Source of the DNA: JAABSX01 sp964480455
Lineage (GTDB): Bacteria; Bacteroidota; Bacteroidia; Cytophagales; Microscillaceae
Assembly (NCBI GenBank): GCA_964480455.1
Contig: CAYZQI010000175.1
Span: 1 to 9,224, forward strand
Direction of reading: 5' to 3'
Length of the DNA: 9,224 nucleotides
Shown: positions 1-6,549 of the stretch, in pieces
How positions within the stretch are numbered: position 1 is the first letter of the stretch
How the letters are laid out: each line of letters opens with the position of its first letter
Program-made: the position numbers and the translations under genes
The notes under the pieces: generated by a model
What the model saw: the letters and a program-made list of their open reading frames with translations, nothing else
Told to the model about the DNA's origin: nothing
The model's database searches: none

Positions 1-7
1 AAAAACC

Positions 8-184
8 ATGTTTGGATTATTCAAGAAAAAATCAGAAATAGAAAAACTCAACGAGCAATATCAAAAAATGATGAGTGAGGCTCATCAGCTTTCTCAAAAA
101 GACCGTAAAGCAGCCGATATGAAAACAGCCGAAGCAGAGGAGATTCTCAAAAAGATTGAAGCAATCAAAGCAAAAGAAGCCTGA
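8..184 (+). CDS. Small Lacal_2735-family (DUF6435-like) protein
   Basis: This open frame encodes 58 residues, starting MFGLFKKKSEIEK and ending in a Lys/Glu/Ala-rich helix (IEAIKAKEA). It is recognised by the short N-terminal MFGLFKKKSE signature followed by a charged, probably coiled-coil or helical-hairpin body (roughly residues 10-57). This is the pattern and usual length (about 55-60 aa) of the Lacal_2735 family found in Bacteroidota. No membrane segment or signal peptide is visible, so it is probably cytosolic, and the family's function is not known. The ATG at 8 is preceded by an A-run only, which is normal for this phylum; the next in-frame ATGs (68, 71) would remove the signature. It converges with the glycosyltransferase gene, with only 4 bp between the two stop codons and no obvious terminator hairpin between them. 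Family assignment is from memory of the sequence pattern. Confidence 0.8.
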   Translation: MFGLFKKKSEIEKLNEQYQKMMSEAHQLSQKDRKAADMKTAEAEEILKKIEAIKAKEA

Positions 185-188
185 ATTT

Positions 189-1052
189 TCATCTTCTTTG
201 CTTTGCTCTTTCAAATTGTAGGTCATACCTGCGCTCAAAAGGTAGAAAAAAATGCTTGTAGCGGTAGGGGAGAAGCTGTTGCATTAAATTGAACCCACAA
301 GCCGAAAAAATCAATTCGGCTTGTTCAAACAGTGCTTCGCTAGGCAAAGCATCAATTTGTAGAACCGAGGAAGGTAAATTTTTAAGCCTTACTTGACTAA
401 TCAAGTAAAAAAAAGGCGATTGCTTCCGAAGTTTTGCAGTAGCTTGAGCATATTCAAGCAATGTGCTAACCTCATCTGCTGGCTCGGAGTGTATGACAAG
501 CCAAATTGCTTTTCCTTGTTTTTTTGCCTTGTCTATTCCTTTTTGAGTGTCTGTCGTGAGTGTCTGGGGGGGATATGCTAGGGAAATGTGATACATTGCT
601 TTGCTACATTGCTGCACAAATGCCTGATGTGAGGGTAAGAGATTTTCTACCATAAATGTTTTTTCAAACCTGACAGACGCCAAAGAAAGCAAAGGCAAGT
701 AGTTGCTCCAATTGAGCAAACGAGCAATATAAAAGAAATCTAGGGCTGAATCAGTAAAAAAATCAATCCATTCGCCCAGAATGCCCGCTGGGAAAGCATC
801 TAAGTAAATTTTTTCAATTTTATAGTCTTCTACTAACTTTCTCAGAAAAACAGTATAGGCAGCTATGTCTGTCTGAAAAATACTAGGAATTTGGACAACC
901 TTATGAAAATCAGGTAAAAGACCAATGGAGGTATGAGGTGAGGCCGTCAGTAGTATAAACTCTCTTGGATTGAGATGCTTTTGAGTATAAAAAAAGGCAG
1001 AGGTACGCGCCAAATGTCCTAGTCCTCCGCCTGTGGCATAATAAATTTGCAT
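189..1052 (-). CDS. MurG-like / GT28-type glycosyltransferase family protein
   Basis: This gene encodes 287 residues with the layout of a small GT-B glycosyltransferase. The N-terminus has a glycine-rich loop after the first beta strand (YYATGGGLGHLAR, residues 4-16), comparable to the GGTGGH loop of MurG-type enzymes. A DAFPAGILGEW segment (85-95) follows, and the C-terminal part carries SACGFN (250-255) and PFERRYDLQFERA (271-283), where related enzymes contact the nucleotide-sugar donor. No signal peptide or membrane helix is evident, so it is likely cytosolic or peripheral. Donor and acceptor cannot be told from sequence. It is shorter than MurG (about 350 aa), but both halves are present. 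Its ATG (1050-1052) overlaps the TAA of the lipoprotein gene by one base (TAATG), implying translational coupling. It could instead be a non-catalytic member, since SACGFN differs from the more usual SAGG(F/Y). Confidence 0.72.
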   Translation of the reverse strand: MQIYYATGGGLGHLARTSAFFYTQKHLNPREFILLTASPHTSIGLLPDFHKVVQIPSIFQTDIAAYTVFLRKLVEDYKIEKIYLDAFPAGILGEWIDFFTDSALDFFYIARLLNWSNYLPLLSLASVRFEKTFMVENLLPSHQAFVQQCSKAMYHISLAYPPQTLTTDTQKGIDKAKKQGKAIWLVIHSEPADEVSTLLEYAQATAKLRKQSPFFYLISQVRLKNLPSSVLQIDALPSEALFEQAELIFSACGFNLMQQLLPYRYKHFFLPFERRYDLQFERAKQRR

Positions 1053-1711
1053 TAGATTCTTCGCATCAATTCAGCCATAATGATGAGTCGGTAAGGCTCT
1101 TCTACTTGCCCAAGCCCCAAGACAGCATAAGCTGGGTGGTTTTTTTTTGCGTTCAGCTTGTAGATGCCCTTGCCCGTTACAGTGATTTCATCATTTTTGA
1201 GTTTGGCTTCTGAAAGCTGCTCTTCGCCCAGTTTTACTTTGAACTTTCCTGTTTCATTTTCTTTAATCTCAAAAGAAGATTCTCCTTCTTCGTTATCACT
1301 GATTTTAATTTTATTTTCCTTGAACTTGACCTTCCAGAGTAAGTTTCCATTACTGTCTTTGAGTTTGAAGTTTTCGTCATTGTGCTTTACCTCGGCTACA
1401 AGGTCGCCTTTGCGGTTGTAATACTTACCTTTTTCACTTCGCTTGTAACGCCCGCTGAGTATATCTTGGGAGCGATTATAGTTGATGATTACTTCCGAAC
1501 CACTAAGTTCTACATTGATAATGATGTCTCCATTCTCATTTCTTATTGAGGTGGTCTTTTCAGTACTTGTCTTTGTATTTTGTTCTTTTTCATCAATCAA
1601 GATTTCCGGGTTGTTACTTTCAATGTCATTGTTTTTTTCTTCTCCTCCGCCACAAGCTATTAGCAAGAGGGTGAAGATACAGTAAGTGAAAATTGAGTGT
1701 AGTTTTTTCAT
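1052..1711 (-). CDS. Putative surface-type lipoprotein with beta-repeat-like body
   Basis: This gene encodes 219 residues. A type II signal peptide is clear: MKKLHS, a hydrophobic stretch (residues 7-19) and the lipobox LIAC with the acylated Cys at 20. The Cys is followed by GGGEE, an acidic tail like those that send lipoproteins to the cell surface in some Bacteroidota. Residues 24-58 are a charged, low-complexity linker. From about residue 59 there are recurring short units such as GDIIINVEL, GDLVAEVKHNDENFKLKD and GNLLWKVKFKENKIKISD. These alternate hydrophobic and charged residues and look like stacked beta hairpins (MORN/YD-like in feel, but not identifiable). The last 30 residues (NHPAYAVLGLGQVEEPYRLIIMAEL) are less polar and helical. 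No function is recognised. It is the first gene of a unit with the glycosyltransferase, sharing the TAATG junction. The ATG at 1709-1711 is the only start giving a proper signal peptide. Confidence 0.72.
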   Translation of the reverse strand: MKKLHSIFTYCIFTLLLIACGGGEEKNNDIESNNPEILIDEKEQNTKTSTEKTTSIRNENGDIIINVELSGSEVIINYNRSQDILSGRYKRSEKGKYYNRKGDLVAEVKHNDENFKLKDSNGNLLWKVKFKENKIKISDNEEGESSFEIKENETGKFKVKLGEEQLSEAKLKNDEITVTGKGIYKLNAKKNHPAYAVLGLGQVEEPYRLIIMAELMRRI

Positions 1712-1750
1712 ATTAATTGTTTTTTGTTAGTTGTTAATTTAAGTTTATTG

Positions 1751-1766
1751 GTCATTGAGTCATTGA
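1751..1766. repeat. Tandem octamer duplication
   Basis: The octamer GTCATTGA occurs twice head-to-tail with no spacer (1751-1758 and 1759-1766) and is followed by a further TGA. It lies about 40 bp upstream of the lipoprotein start. It may be a slippage product or a pair of half-sites; no function can be assigned. Confidence 0.5.
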
Positions 1767-1776
1767 TGATACGTTA

Positions 1777-1798
1777 TGTAGCATATGCCTACGGCATG
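1777..1798 (+). repeat. REP-like hairpin with GTAG head
   Basis: A TGTAGCA heptamer (1777-1783) stands just before a small palindrome. The arms are ATGCC (1785-1789) and GGCAT (1793-1797) with a TAC loop. The GTAG tetranucleotide 5' of a short palindrome is the hallmark of REP elements mobilised by RAYT (TnpA-REP) proteins. A second GTAG-headed palindrome with the same heptamer lies at 9193-9218. The stem is only 5 bp, so the assignment is tentative. Confidence 0.4.
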
Positions 1799-1815
1799 AT
1801 ACTGCAAAGGACTTC

Positions 1816-1853
1816 CCCTTCGGAGGCTAGAGGGCTATCCCTTCGGGGACTAG
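1816..1853. repeat. Imperfect 15-bp direct repeat with TTCG loops
   Basis: Two copies of CCCTTCGG(A/G)G(G/A)CTAG occur at 1816-1830 and 1839-1853, differing at two positions and spaced 23 bp start to start. Each contains TTCG; the second can fold as TCCC-TTCG-GGGA (1838-1849), a very stable tetraloop hairpin. The stretch is far more GC-rich than its surroundings and lies just beyond the toxin stop codon. In the minus-strand transcript it would form the 3' untranslated region of the toxin gene. It may be part of a dispersed intergenic repeat. Confidence 0.55.
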
Positions 1854-1869
1854 GGTTTGGGGGCTGTTT

Positions 1870-2166
1870 TTACTGCGGATTTTCTCTTGTGTGATAAATC
1901 GTTTTGATATATACCTCTAGCTCTTCAACACTATAAATAATTTTATAAAACCCTACAATGATGAAATAATGAAGCGTTTTTTCATTTCTCAGCAGTGGTT
2001 CTATGGTGCCAGTATTGTATTGTTGGCTTAGTGAGTTAGTTTTTGTTAAAATCATGGTCAATGTTTTGCTTGCTTGCTCTTTTGAATTGACAGCAAGGCG
2101 TTGATAGATTTTCTGCAAGTCATCTTTTGCAGCGGCTGTCCAGAATACTTCTTTGATGGTTACCAT
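1870..2166 (-). CDS. RelE/ParE-family toxin of a type II toxin-antitoxin system
   Basis: This gene encodes 98 residues, the usual length of ParE/RelE toxins. It opens with a strand and then the helical segment WTAAAKDDLQKIYQRLA (9-25), typical of the family's first helix pair. The middle has EPLLRNEKTLHYFIIVGFYKIIYSV (56-80), the central beta sheet in which ParE-type proteins read (h)YRVlY. The end is VYIKTIYHTRENPQ (85-98), the diagnostic C-terminal strand with a HTRxxP motif. Members either poison DNA gyrase (ParE-like) or cleave mRNA at the ribosome (RelE-like); sequence alone does not decide which, though the HTRENP ending resembles the ParE side. The start ATG lies inside the end of the antitoxin gene with a 7-bp overlap (2160-2166), so translation is probably coupled. 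Expression is presumably autoregulated by the antitoxin-toxin complex. Confidence 0.85.
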   Translation of the reverse strand: MVTIKEVFWTAAAKDDLQKIYQRLAVNSKEQASKTLTMILTKTNSLSQQYNTGTIEPLLRNEKTLHYFIIVGFYKIIYSVEELEVYIKTIYHTRENPQ

Positions 2167-2390
2167 TTTTGCACCTCCTCTTCCATAAATCTTTGAGAGT
2201 GTCTGCGTTTTTCTGTGATGGCCAAATTGGCTGCATTGATTTTTTTGTAAAAATTTGTAACAGACATGGGTTTGAGCTTTTGGTCGTCTGGGTCTTCTAC
2301 TGCAAGGTCTGAGATGCCCTCTGTAGCTTCTAGCTGTGCTAAAATGCTATCAAGTAGCTCTGGGCTAACGTTAAATTTAACTCCAATCAT
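2160..2390 (-). CDS. Antitoxin partner of the RelE/ParE toxin
   Basis: This gene encodes 76 residues from the ATG at 2388-2390. The N-terminal part (MIGVKFNVSPELLDSILAQL) is a strand plus helix. The C-terminal part (SVTNFYKKINAANLAITEKR to EEEVQKW, residues 43-76) is a charged helical segment ending in Lys-Trp. This resembles the toxin-wrapping tail of Bacteroidota antitoxins that end in a similar helix and W. The identity rests mostly on position, size and tail, since the N-terminus matches no named DNA-binding fold that I can recall. The frame stays open upstream to a TTG at 2459, which would add 23 Lys-rich, low-complexity residues. I prefer the ATG because it gives a compact antitoxin and a normal 5' region. 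It precedes the toxin gene, in the classical antitoxin-first order. Confidence 0.72.
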   Translation of the reverse strand: MIGVKFNVSPELLDSILAQLEATEGISDLAVEDPDDQKLKPMSVTNFYKKINAANLAITEKRRHSQRFMEEEVQKW

Positions 2391-2530
2391 ATTTTTTTTA
2401 ATTTTATCAGGAATTTTACTTTTCGATTTTAAATTACGACATATTTTTTCTAATTTCAAACAAAAATTTAAAAAAATAAGCTATTAAAATTATCATCAAC
2501 AAAAAGCAGCACACAAAATCTTTCAAAACC
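2391..2530. promoter_or_regulatory. Divergent intergenic region
   Basis: This 140-bp, extremely AT-rich gap lies between the minus-strand antitoxin start and the plus-strand LRR-TPR gene start. It must hold the promoters for both directions. I could not find a convincing Bacteroidota TTG/TAnnTTTG promoter pair or a clear operator palindrome for the toxin-antitoxin complex, so the assignment is by position only. Confidence 0.35.
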
Positions 2531-3844
2531 ATGGGCAGTATTATGCAATTTTCTCTTTCAGACACTTCTCACAAATCTAAAACTCACTTACCGACTGAAA
2601 CACCCTTTCTCTCAAAGGTCATTACATTGCTGGGTAGCCACGAAGAAAAAAATACTAAGCTTGCCTTTCAACTCATGGCAGGCTTAAAAGAAGAAAGTCA
2701 GGAATTGAACAGCTTATGTCTCGGCTTGGTCTGTTTTCACCCCAATTTGGCTATCAGAAGAGAAAGTGTACGCTTTCTGGAGCGGCAGCCTTCTACGGTG
2801 TTACTCAAAAATTGGCTTCATGGTCATCAAAAACAACTACCCAATGACGAACCGAGTGCTTCTAATTTCTTAGCGAAAGTAGCACAAAAACCTTACTTAT
2901 CGCTTTCTTGCTTAGCGTGGATGCTACTCAGACACCAACAACTAGGCGTAAAGTATTGCCTTGAGCAACAACTATTACCCGCCCAAGAGGTGCTTGCAGT
3001 ACTCAGCAAAGGAGATTGGCTCTCACTTGAAAATAGACAGCTCTCTTTCTTGCCTCCTGAGATTGGTTTGTTTACACAGTTGCGCTCTCTCAACATAAGT
3101 GGCAATTGCTTTACAAGTTTGCCCGAAGAAATTGCTTATCTCACAAACTTAGACAGCTTGTATTTTCACCGCACACCCCTCAGCAGGTATTCTCTCAAAC
3201 AATTGCAAAATACTTTTCCGCATATTTTTGCAGAAAAACTGTATATGCAGAGTATTGGTTTTTTCGAAGAGCGAAACTATCAAGAAGCACTCCAAAGCAT
3301 AGACAAAGCACTCAAACTGAATCCTGATGCAGCAAATAGTTGGAATGCTAAGGGATTGATTTTTCAGAAGACTGACTTTACCAAGCAATCAATCAAGTGT
3401 TTTGAGAAAGCAATACAGCTTAACCCCCAAGATGCACAACTTTATACCAATATCACGTTGAGTTTGCTCAAAGACGCAAAACATACACTTGCCTTAGAGT
3501 ACAGCCAAAAAGGAATTGAACTTGCAGAACAAAGTTTACAGAATGGAGCAAAAAATTTAGATGTGCTTTATATCTATCAAGGGCAGGCACTTACGGCATT
3601 GCACCAATTTGAGGAAGCCGAGCAGAGCTTCTATAAAAGTCTGCAAATCAATGCAGACATAGGGCTCGCCTGGTACCAGCTTGCGCGTTTGTTTGCTATA
3701 CGCAAGCAGTTTACAGCTTTGACAGATTGCCTGAGCAAAGCCATACAGCTCAATAGGCGTTTTCTTAGAGAAGCACAGCACGAAGTACTTTTTAAGAAAT
3801 TTTACGACCAAAAACAACTAAAAGTGCTCTTAAAGGCTGCCTGA
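2531..3844 (+). CDS. Leucine-rich-repeat and TPR composite protein
   Basis: This gene encodes 437 residues with no signal peptide, probably cytosolic. Residues 25-160 are helical and contain pairs resembling HEAT-like repeats (ITLLGSHEEKNTKLAFQLMAG; AIRRESVRFLERQPS). Residues 163-212 hold about two leucine-rich repeats of the bacterial type (WLSLENRQLSFLPPEIGLF; LRSLNISGNCFTSLPEEI). From about 235 there are five TPR-like units, near 235-268, 269-302, 303-336, 344-377 and 378-411. The clearest carry the consensus ...YQEALQSIDKALKLNPD and KQSIKCFEKAIQLNPQD. The C-terminus (FYDQKQLKVLL) resembles the D..F..L capping seen after many TPR arrays. Such proteins are protein-binding scaffolds; the partner is unknown. 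The start could be the ATG at 2531 or the one four codons later (2543). The cyclotransferase remnant follows after 36 bp on the same strand, so the two were probably co-transcribed. Confidence 0.8.
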   Translation: MGSIMQFSLSDTSHKSKTHLPTETPFLSKVITLLGSHEEKNTKLAFQLMAGLKEESQELNSLCLGLVCFHPNLAIRRESVRFLERQPSTVLLKNWLHGHQKQLPNDEPSASNFLAKVAQKPYLSLSCLAWMLLRHQQLGVKYCLEQQLLPAQEVLAVLSKGDWLSLENRQLSFLPPEIGLFTQLRSLNISGNCFTSLPEEIAYLTNLDSLYFHRTPLSRYSLKQLQNTFPHIFAEKLYMQSIGFFEERNYQEALQSIDKALKLNPDAANSWNAKGLIFQKTDFTKQSIKCFEKAIQLNPQDAQLYTNITLSLLKDAKHTLALEYSQKGIELAEQSLQNGAKNLDVLYIYQGQALTALHQFEEAEQSFYKSLQINADIGLAWYQLARLFAIRKQFTALTDCLSKAIQLNRRFLREAQHEVLFKKFYDQKQLKVLLKAA

Positions 3845-3880
3845 CCGTAAGCAGCATATAAGAATACAAATCACCCAAAA

Positions 3881-4220
3881 ATGTTCAAAATCTTTGTTTA
3901 TGGAACACTTCTAAGAGAAGAATGTAACCACTACCTACTCCAAAAAGCTACTTGCTTACAAGTTGATTGTTGGCTCAAAGGTTATGAAATGAGGCTTTGC
4001 AAGAGTACACCCTTTGATTTTCCTTATGCTTTCCTAAACCCCAATGAACACATCTTAGGAGAAATTTATCAGGTCAATGAAATACAGCTTCAACAGTTAG
4101 ACCAACTAGAGGGCATAGACTCAGGGCTTTATCTATCTCAAAGGTGAAGATGATAGAGAAAACTATCCAAAAATCAGTACGGGTAATTGGAGAGTGAGAG
4201 ATTATGAGCGTGAGAAATAG
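3881..4220 (+). pseudogene. Gamma-glutamylcyclotransferase-like (AIG2/GGCT) gene, broken by deletion-frameshift
   Basis: The first frame (3881-4147, 88 codons) begins MFKIFVYGTLLREECNHYLL, which contains the family's YG(S/T)L substrate-loop motif. It reaches GEIYQVNEIQLQQLDQLEG, where E77 matches the catalytic Glu of the fold, then stops after SGLYLSQR. Intact members usually run about 110-150 residues and end in a segment like ...YP.I..GDW..Y. That segment is present in the +1 frame: from 4128 it reads FIYLKGEDDRENYPKIS, then GNWRVRDYEREK, ending at TAG 4218-4220. The strand between LEG-DSGLY and the FIYLKGE strand appears to be missing. This implies a deletion of roughly 15-25 codons with a net frame change near 4125-4135. 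Family members cleave gamma-glutamyl bonds to release 5-oxoproline. The 88-aa product would lack the C-terminal strands and is probably inactive. A short functional variant or a sequencing error cannot be excluded. Confidence 0.75.
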
Positions 4221-4253
4221 GGAGATTGACGTATCTGAACGACCCAAAAAAAA

Positions 4254-4286
4254 GTGGGTAGTTTTGTATTTTCCCAAACTACCCAC
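4254..4286 (-). terminator. Rho-independent terminator of the TonB-receptor transcript
   Basis: A perfect 11-bp inverted repeat, GTGGGTAGTTT (4254-4264) and AAACTACCCAC (4276-4286), encloses an 11-base loop. On the minus strand the hairpin is followed directly by eight Ts (the A-run at 4246-4253), which makes a textbook intrinsic terminator for the gene ending at 4315. On the plus strand it is followed only by AAAT, so it would be weak in that direction. Confidence 0.85.
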
Positions 4287-4289
4287 AAA

Positions 4290-4306
4290 TCCCTCTTTTA
4301 GAGGGA
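4290..4306. terminator. Small accessory hairpin before the main terminator
   Basis: TCCCTC (4290-4295) and GAGGGA (4301-4306) form a 6-bp stem with a five-base loop. It lies between the TonB-receptor stop codon and the main terminator hairpin. It may stabilise the 3' end or act as a weak terminator for the plus strand; it lacks a clear T-tract of its own. Confidence 0.4.
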
Positions 4307-4314
4307 CTTACTTT

Positions 4315-6549
4315 TTACAGTACCGTGAATCTAAATCCTGCATAAATCACCCTGCCCATCACAGGGCCATAAATCATACCTGCATCAAAGCCTTGGTCAA
4401 AGGGAGTATTTGCATTCAAGACAGCATCATGCTGCATTAAATCAGAAAGATTTTCGCCACCTAGATAAACGTCCCATTTTTGATTGATTTTATAGGTAAT
4501 TTGTCCTGAAAATAACCATAAAGAAGGGCTACGCACTTCACTGCTTTGGTCTTCTTGGCTATGCCCTCCCTTGGGAAAACGCTGAGAGCCAATCCATTGT
4601 GTTGTAAAATCAAACTGCCATCTTTCACCAAAAGTACTGTAGGCAAAATTAGTAAAAACACGATGTCTTGCCACAAAAGGGGCTTCTTCTATCTGCCGCA
4701 TAATGCGCGTTTTGACATCATAGTATTTATAAGCAAAACTCCAGTCAAAGCCTTTGAAGGGCGAATAAGCAAGATTGGCTTGAAAGCTGTTTGCCCAAGT
4801 GTTACCCTTCTGATTGTAAAGCACCACCAAATCTGAAGAGCTATCTAAGTCAAGAATAACTTGATTCTGGAAATCAGTTCTATAAAAATCTAAGGTAAGG
4901 GTAGCTTCTCTTCCAAAAAGCGTAAAGACTTGTGTAAAATTACCACCATAATTCCATGCTATCTCAGGCTGCAGGTCGGGAGCTATGTTGAGAGTACGGC
5001 TACTAATCAGAAAACCAATATTTTCTGCAATTGGGTTGGCTACTCGGAAGCCACGCCCCCCCGAAAGTCTTAGAATACTATTTTTCGCCAATTCATATTT
5101 AATATGAAGGCGTGGTGTGAAGAAAGTACCAAATAAATTATGAAAATCAGCCCTCAGCCCTGCTACGATGCCTAGTTTTTCATTGGGGTTGAAGGTATGC
5201 TCAATAAAAATACCTGGCACAGACTCTGTCCGCTGCCTATCAAAAACAGTAGGAGGCATTGTTTGAGGGGTGTAGAGTTCGTCATAGTCATCTAATAAGT
5301 AGCTTAGGCCTGTACGAATTTTATGAGCTTCGCCAAGGTCAGTTTGGAAAATTGCCTGCACATTGAGCGTATTTTGCTGTGCTTGGTAGGTATTCAATCC
5401 CCAAAAGCTGTCCTGATTGTGGTGTGCTGCCGAGAAAATAATGCCCAAACTTTGGCTAAGATTGGTTTTAGAGAAAAATCCAAATTTACCAAACAGCTCA
5501 CCCTGCTGTGTTTTAGCTTCAAAGCCATAAGGCGAATCCCTGCTGATGCTCTGCCCTCTACGGTAGCCAGTTTGTCCTGCAATTTTATCGTCTAAAAGTA
5601 CCCTGCCGCCTAGTTGCATCTCAAAATTTTCTCCTTGATACTTCCAACAATTGATGAAGTTGAGTTGCGTGTAGAGCGGCGTATCTACAAAACCATCTTC
5701 GTTCATATCTACTCGGTTGCTTAGATTGCTGCTGTGCAAGAGTAGGGCCGAACTCCATTTTTCATTGAGGCGAAAGGCAGAATTAAGATTGCCTTCTATG
5801 CGACCGTTGGCATTTACATAGCCATTGAGTAGCAGTTTTTCACTTGCCTCAGGCTTGGCAAGTTCTACATTAATTTGCCCCGTGATAGATTCGTAGCCAT
5901 TCACTACTGAGCCAGCCCCCTTGTTAATGTCAATAGATTTGACCCATGTACCTGGTATAAAACCTAGCCCATTGCGTGCAGAAAGTCCTCTCACAACAGG
6001 GATACCCTCACGCATAATTTGGGAGTAAATACCATCTAAACCCAGCATTTTGATTTGTTTGCCACCCGTTACGGCATCTGTGGTGCTTACATCTACCGAT
6101 GGGTTAGTTTCAAAACTTTCTGAAAGATTACAGCAAGCTGCCTTTCGGAGGTCTTTTACAGTAAGTAGTTCAGAGTTGGCCGTTTCGCGGTCGAGTGGTT
6201 TATTATCTTTTACCACTATGGTTTCAAGATTGGCACTAGGCTGAAGTGTTATCTTCAAAAAAACAGAAGATGTAATGGTTAATGTATCGCTTTTAAAACC
6301 TAAGTAGCTGAAAACAAGTTGGTTACTTTTATTGCTAAATGCAAGGCTAAATTTACCTTCTGCATCTGTAGTAGTGCCTTTTGTGGTATTAAGCCAAAAG
6401 ACATTTGCCCCCACGAGTGGAGTCTGGATATTTGCTTCGTTTTTTTCAAATACTTGCCCCACGATATTTTGTGCTGCCAAGTAGCCTTGGCTTTGGAGAA
6501 GGCATAAATACAGTAGCGTAATCTTAAAATAAATATGTTTTTTCATCAT
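4315..6549 (-). CDS. TonB-dependent receptor, Cys-Cys plug subgroup (presumed copper/heavy-metal)
   Basis: This gene encodes 744 residues, normal for an outer-membrane receptor. Residues 1-27 are a Sec signal peptide (KKHIYFKITLLYLCLL...GYLAAQ). Residues 28-105 form a carboxypeptidase-regulatory-like domain (IVGQVF... PLVGANVFWLNTTKGTTTDAEGKFSL ...YLGFKS). ETIVVKD (109-115) may be the TonB box, and residues 118-235 the plug. The rest is a 22-strand-type beta barrel with many aromatic-flanked strands. The plug motif AACCNLSESFETNPSVDV (137-154), continuing to KQIKMLGLDG and SVVNGYESITGQINVEL, is a strongly conserved signature. I know it from Bacteroidota receptors often found beside HYC_CC_PP and other heavy-metal proteins, hence the inferred copper-type substrate. 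CC at 139-140 could bind metal. A gene of that partner family lies 207 bp upstream on the same strand. The start could also be the second Met. An intrinsic terminator follows the gene. Confidence 0.88.
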   Translation of the reverse strand: MMKKHIYFKITLLYLCLLQSQGYLAAQNIVGQVFEKNEANIQTPLVGANVFWLNTTKGTTTDAEGKFSLAFSNKSNQLVFSYLGFKSDTLTITSSVFLKITLQPSANLETIVVKDNKPLDRETANSELLTVKDLRKAACCNLSESFETNPSVDVSTTDAVTGGKQIKMLGLDGIYSQIMREGIPVVRGLSARNGLGFIPGTWVKSIDINKGAGSVVNGYESITGQINVELAKPEASEKLLLNGYVNANGRIEGNLNSAFRLNEKWSSALLLHSSNLSNRVDMNEDGFVDTPLYTQLNFINCWKYQGENFEMQLGGRVLLDDKIAGQTGYRRGQSISRDSPYGFEAKTQQGELFGKFGFFSKTNLSQSLGIIFSAAHHNQDSFWGLNTYQAQQNTLNVQAIFQTDLGEAHKIRTGLSYLLDDYDELYTPQTMPPTVFDRQRTESVPGIFIEHTFNPNEKLGIVAGLRADFHNLFGTFFTPRLHIKYELAKNSILRLSGGRGFRVANPIAENIGFLISSRTLNIAPDLQPEIAWNYGGNFTQVFTLFGREATLTLDFYRTDFQNQVILDLDSSSDLVVLYNQKGNTWANSFQANLAYSPFKGFDWSFAYKYYDVKTRIMRQIEEAPFVARHRVFTNFAYSTFGERWQFDFTTQWIGSQRFPKGGHSQEDQSSEVRSPSLWLFSGQITYKINQKWDVYLGGENLSDLMQHDAVLNANTPFDQGFDAGMIYGPVMGRVIYAGFRFTVL

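Noticed and set aside
1712..1869. Possible insertion sequence remnant or CRISPR-like array.
   Set aside because: No transposase fragment, terminal inverted repeats or regular repeat-spacer pattern is present; only two 15-bp copies and a hairpin were seen.
2391..2459. TTG-initiated N-terminal extension of the antitoxin (23 residues).
   Set aside because: It is Lys-rich, low-complexity, lacks a start signal and is encoded by AT-rich promoter-like DNA; the ATG at 2390 gives a normal compact antitoxin.
4204..4440. Plus-strand 78-codon frame overlapping the terminator and the end of the TonB receptor.
   Set aside because: It is antisense to the receptor's 3' end and spans a clear terminator hairpin; no domain is visible.
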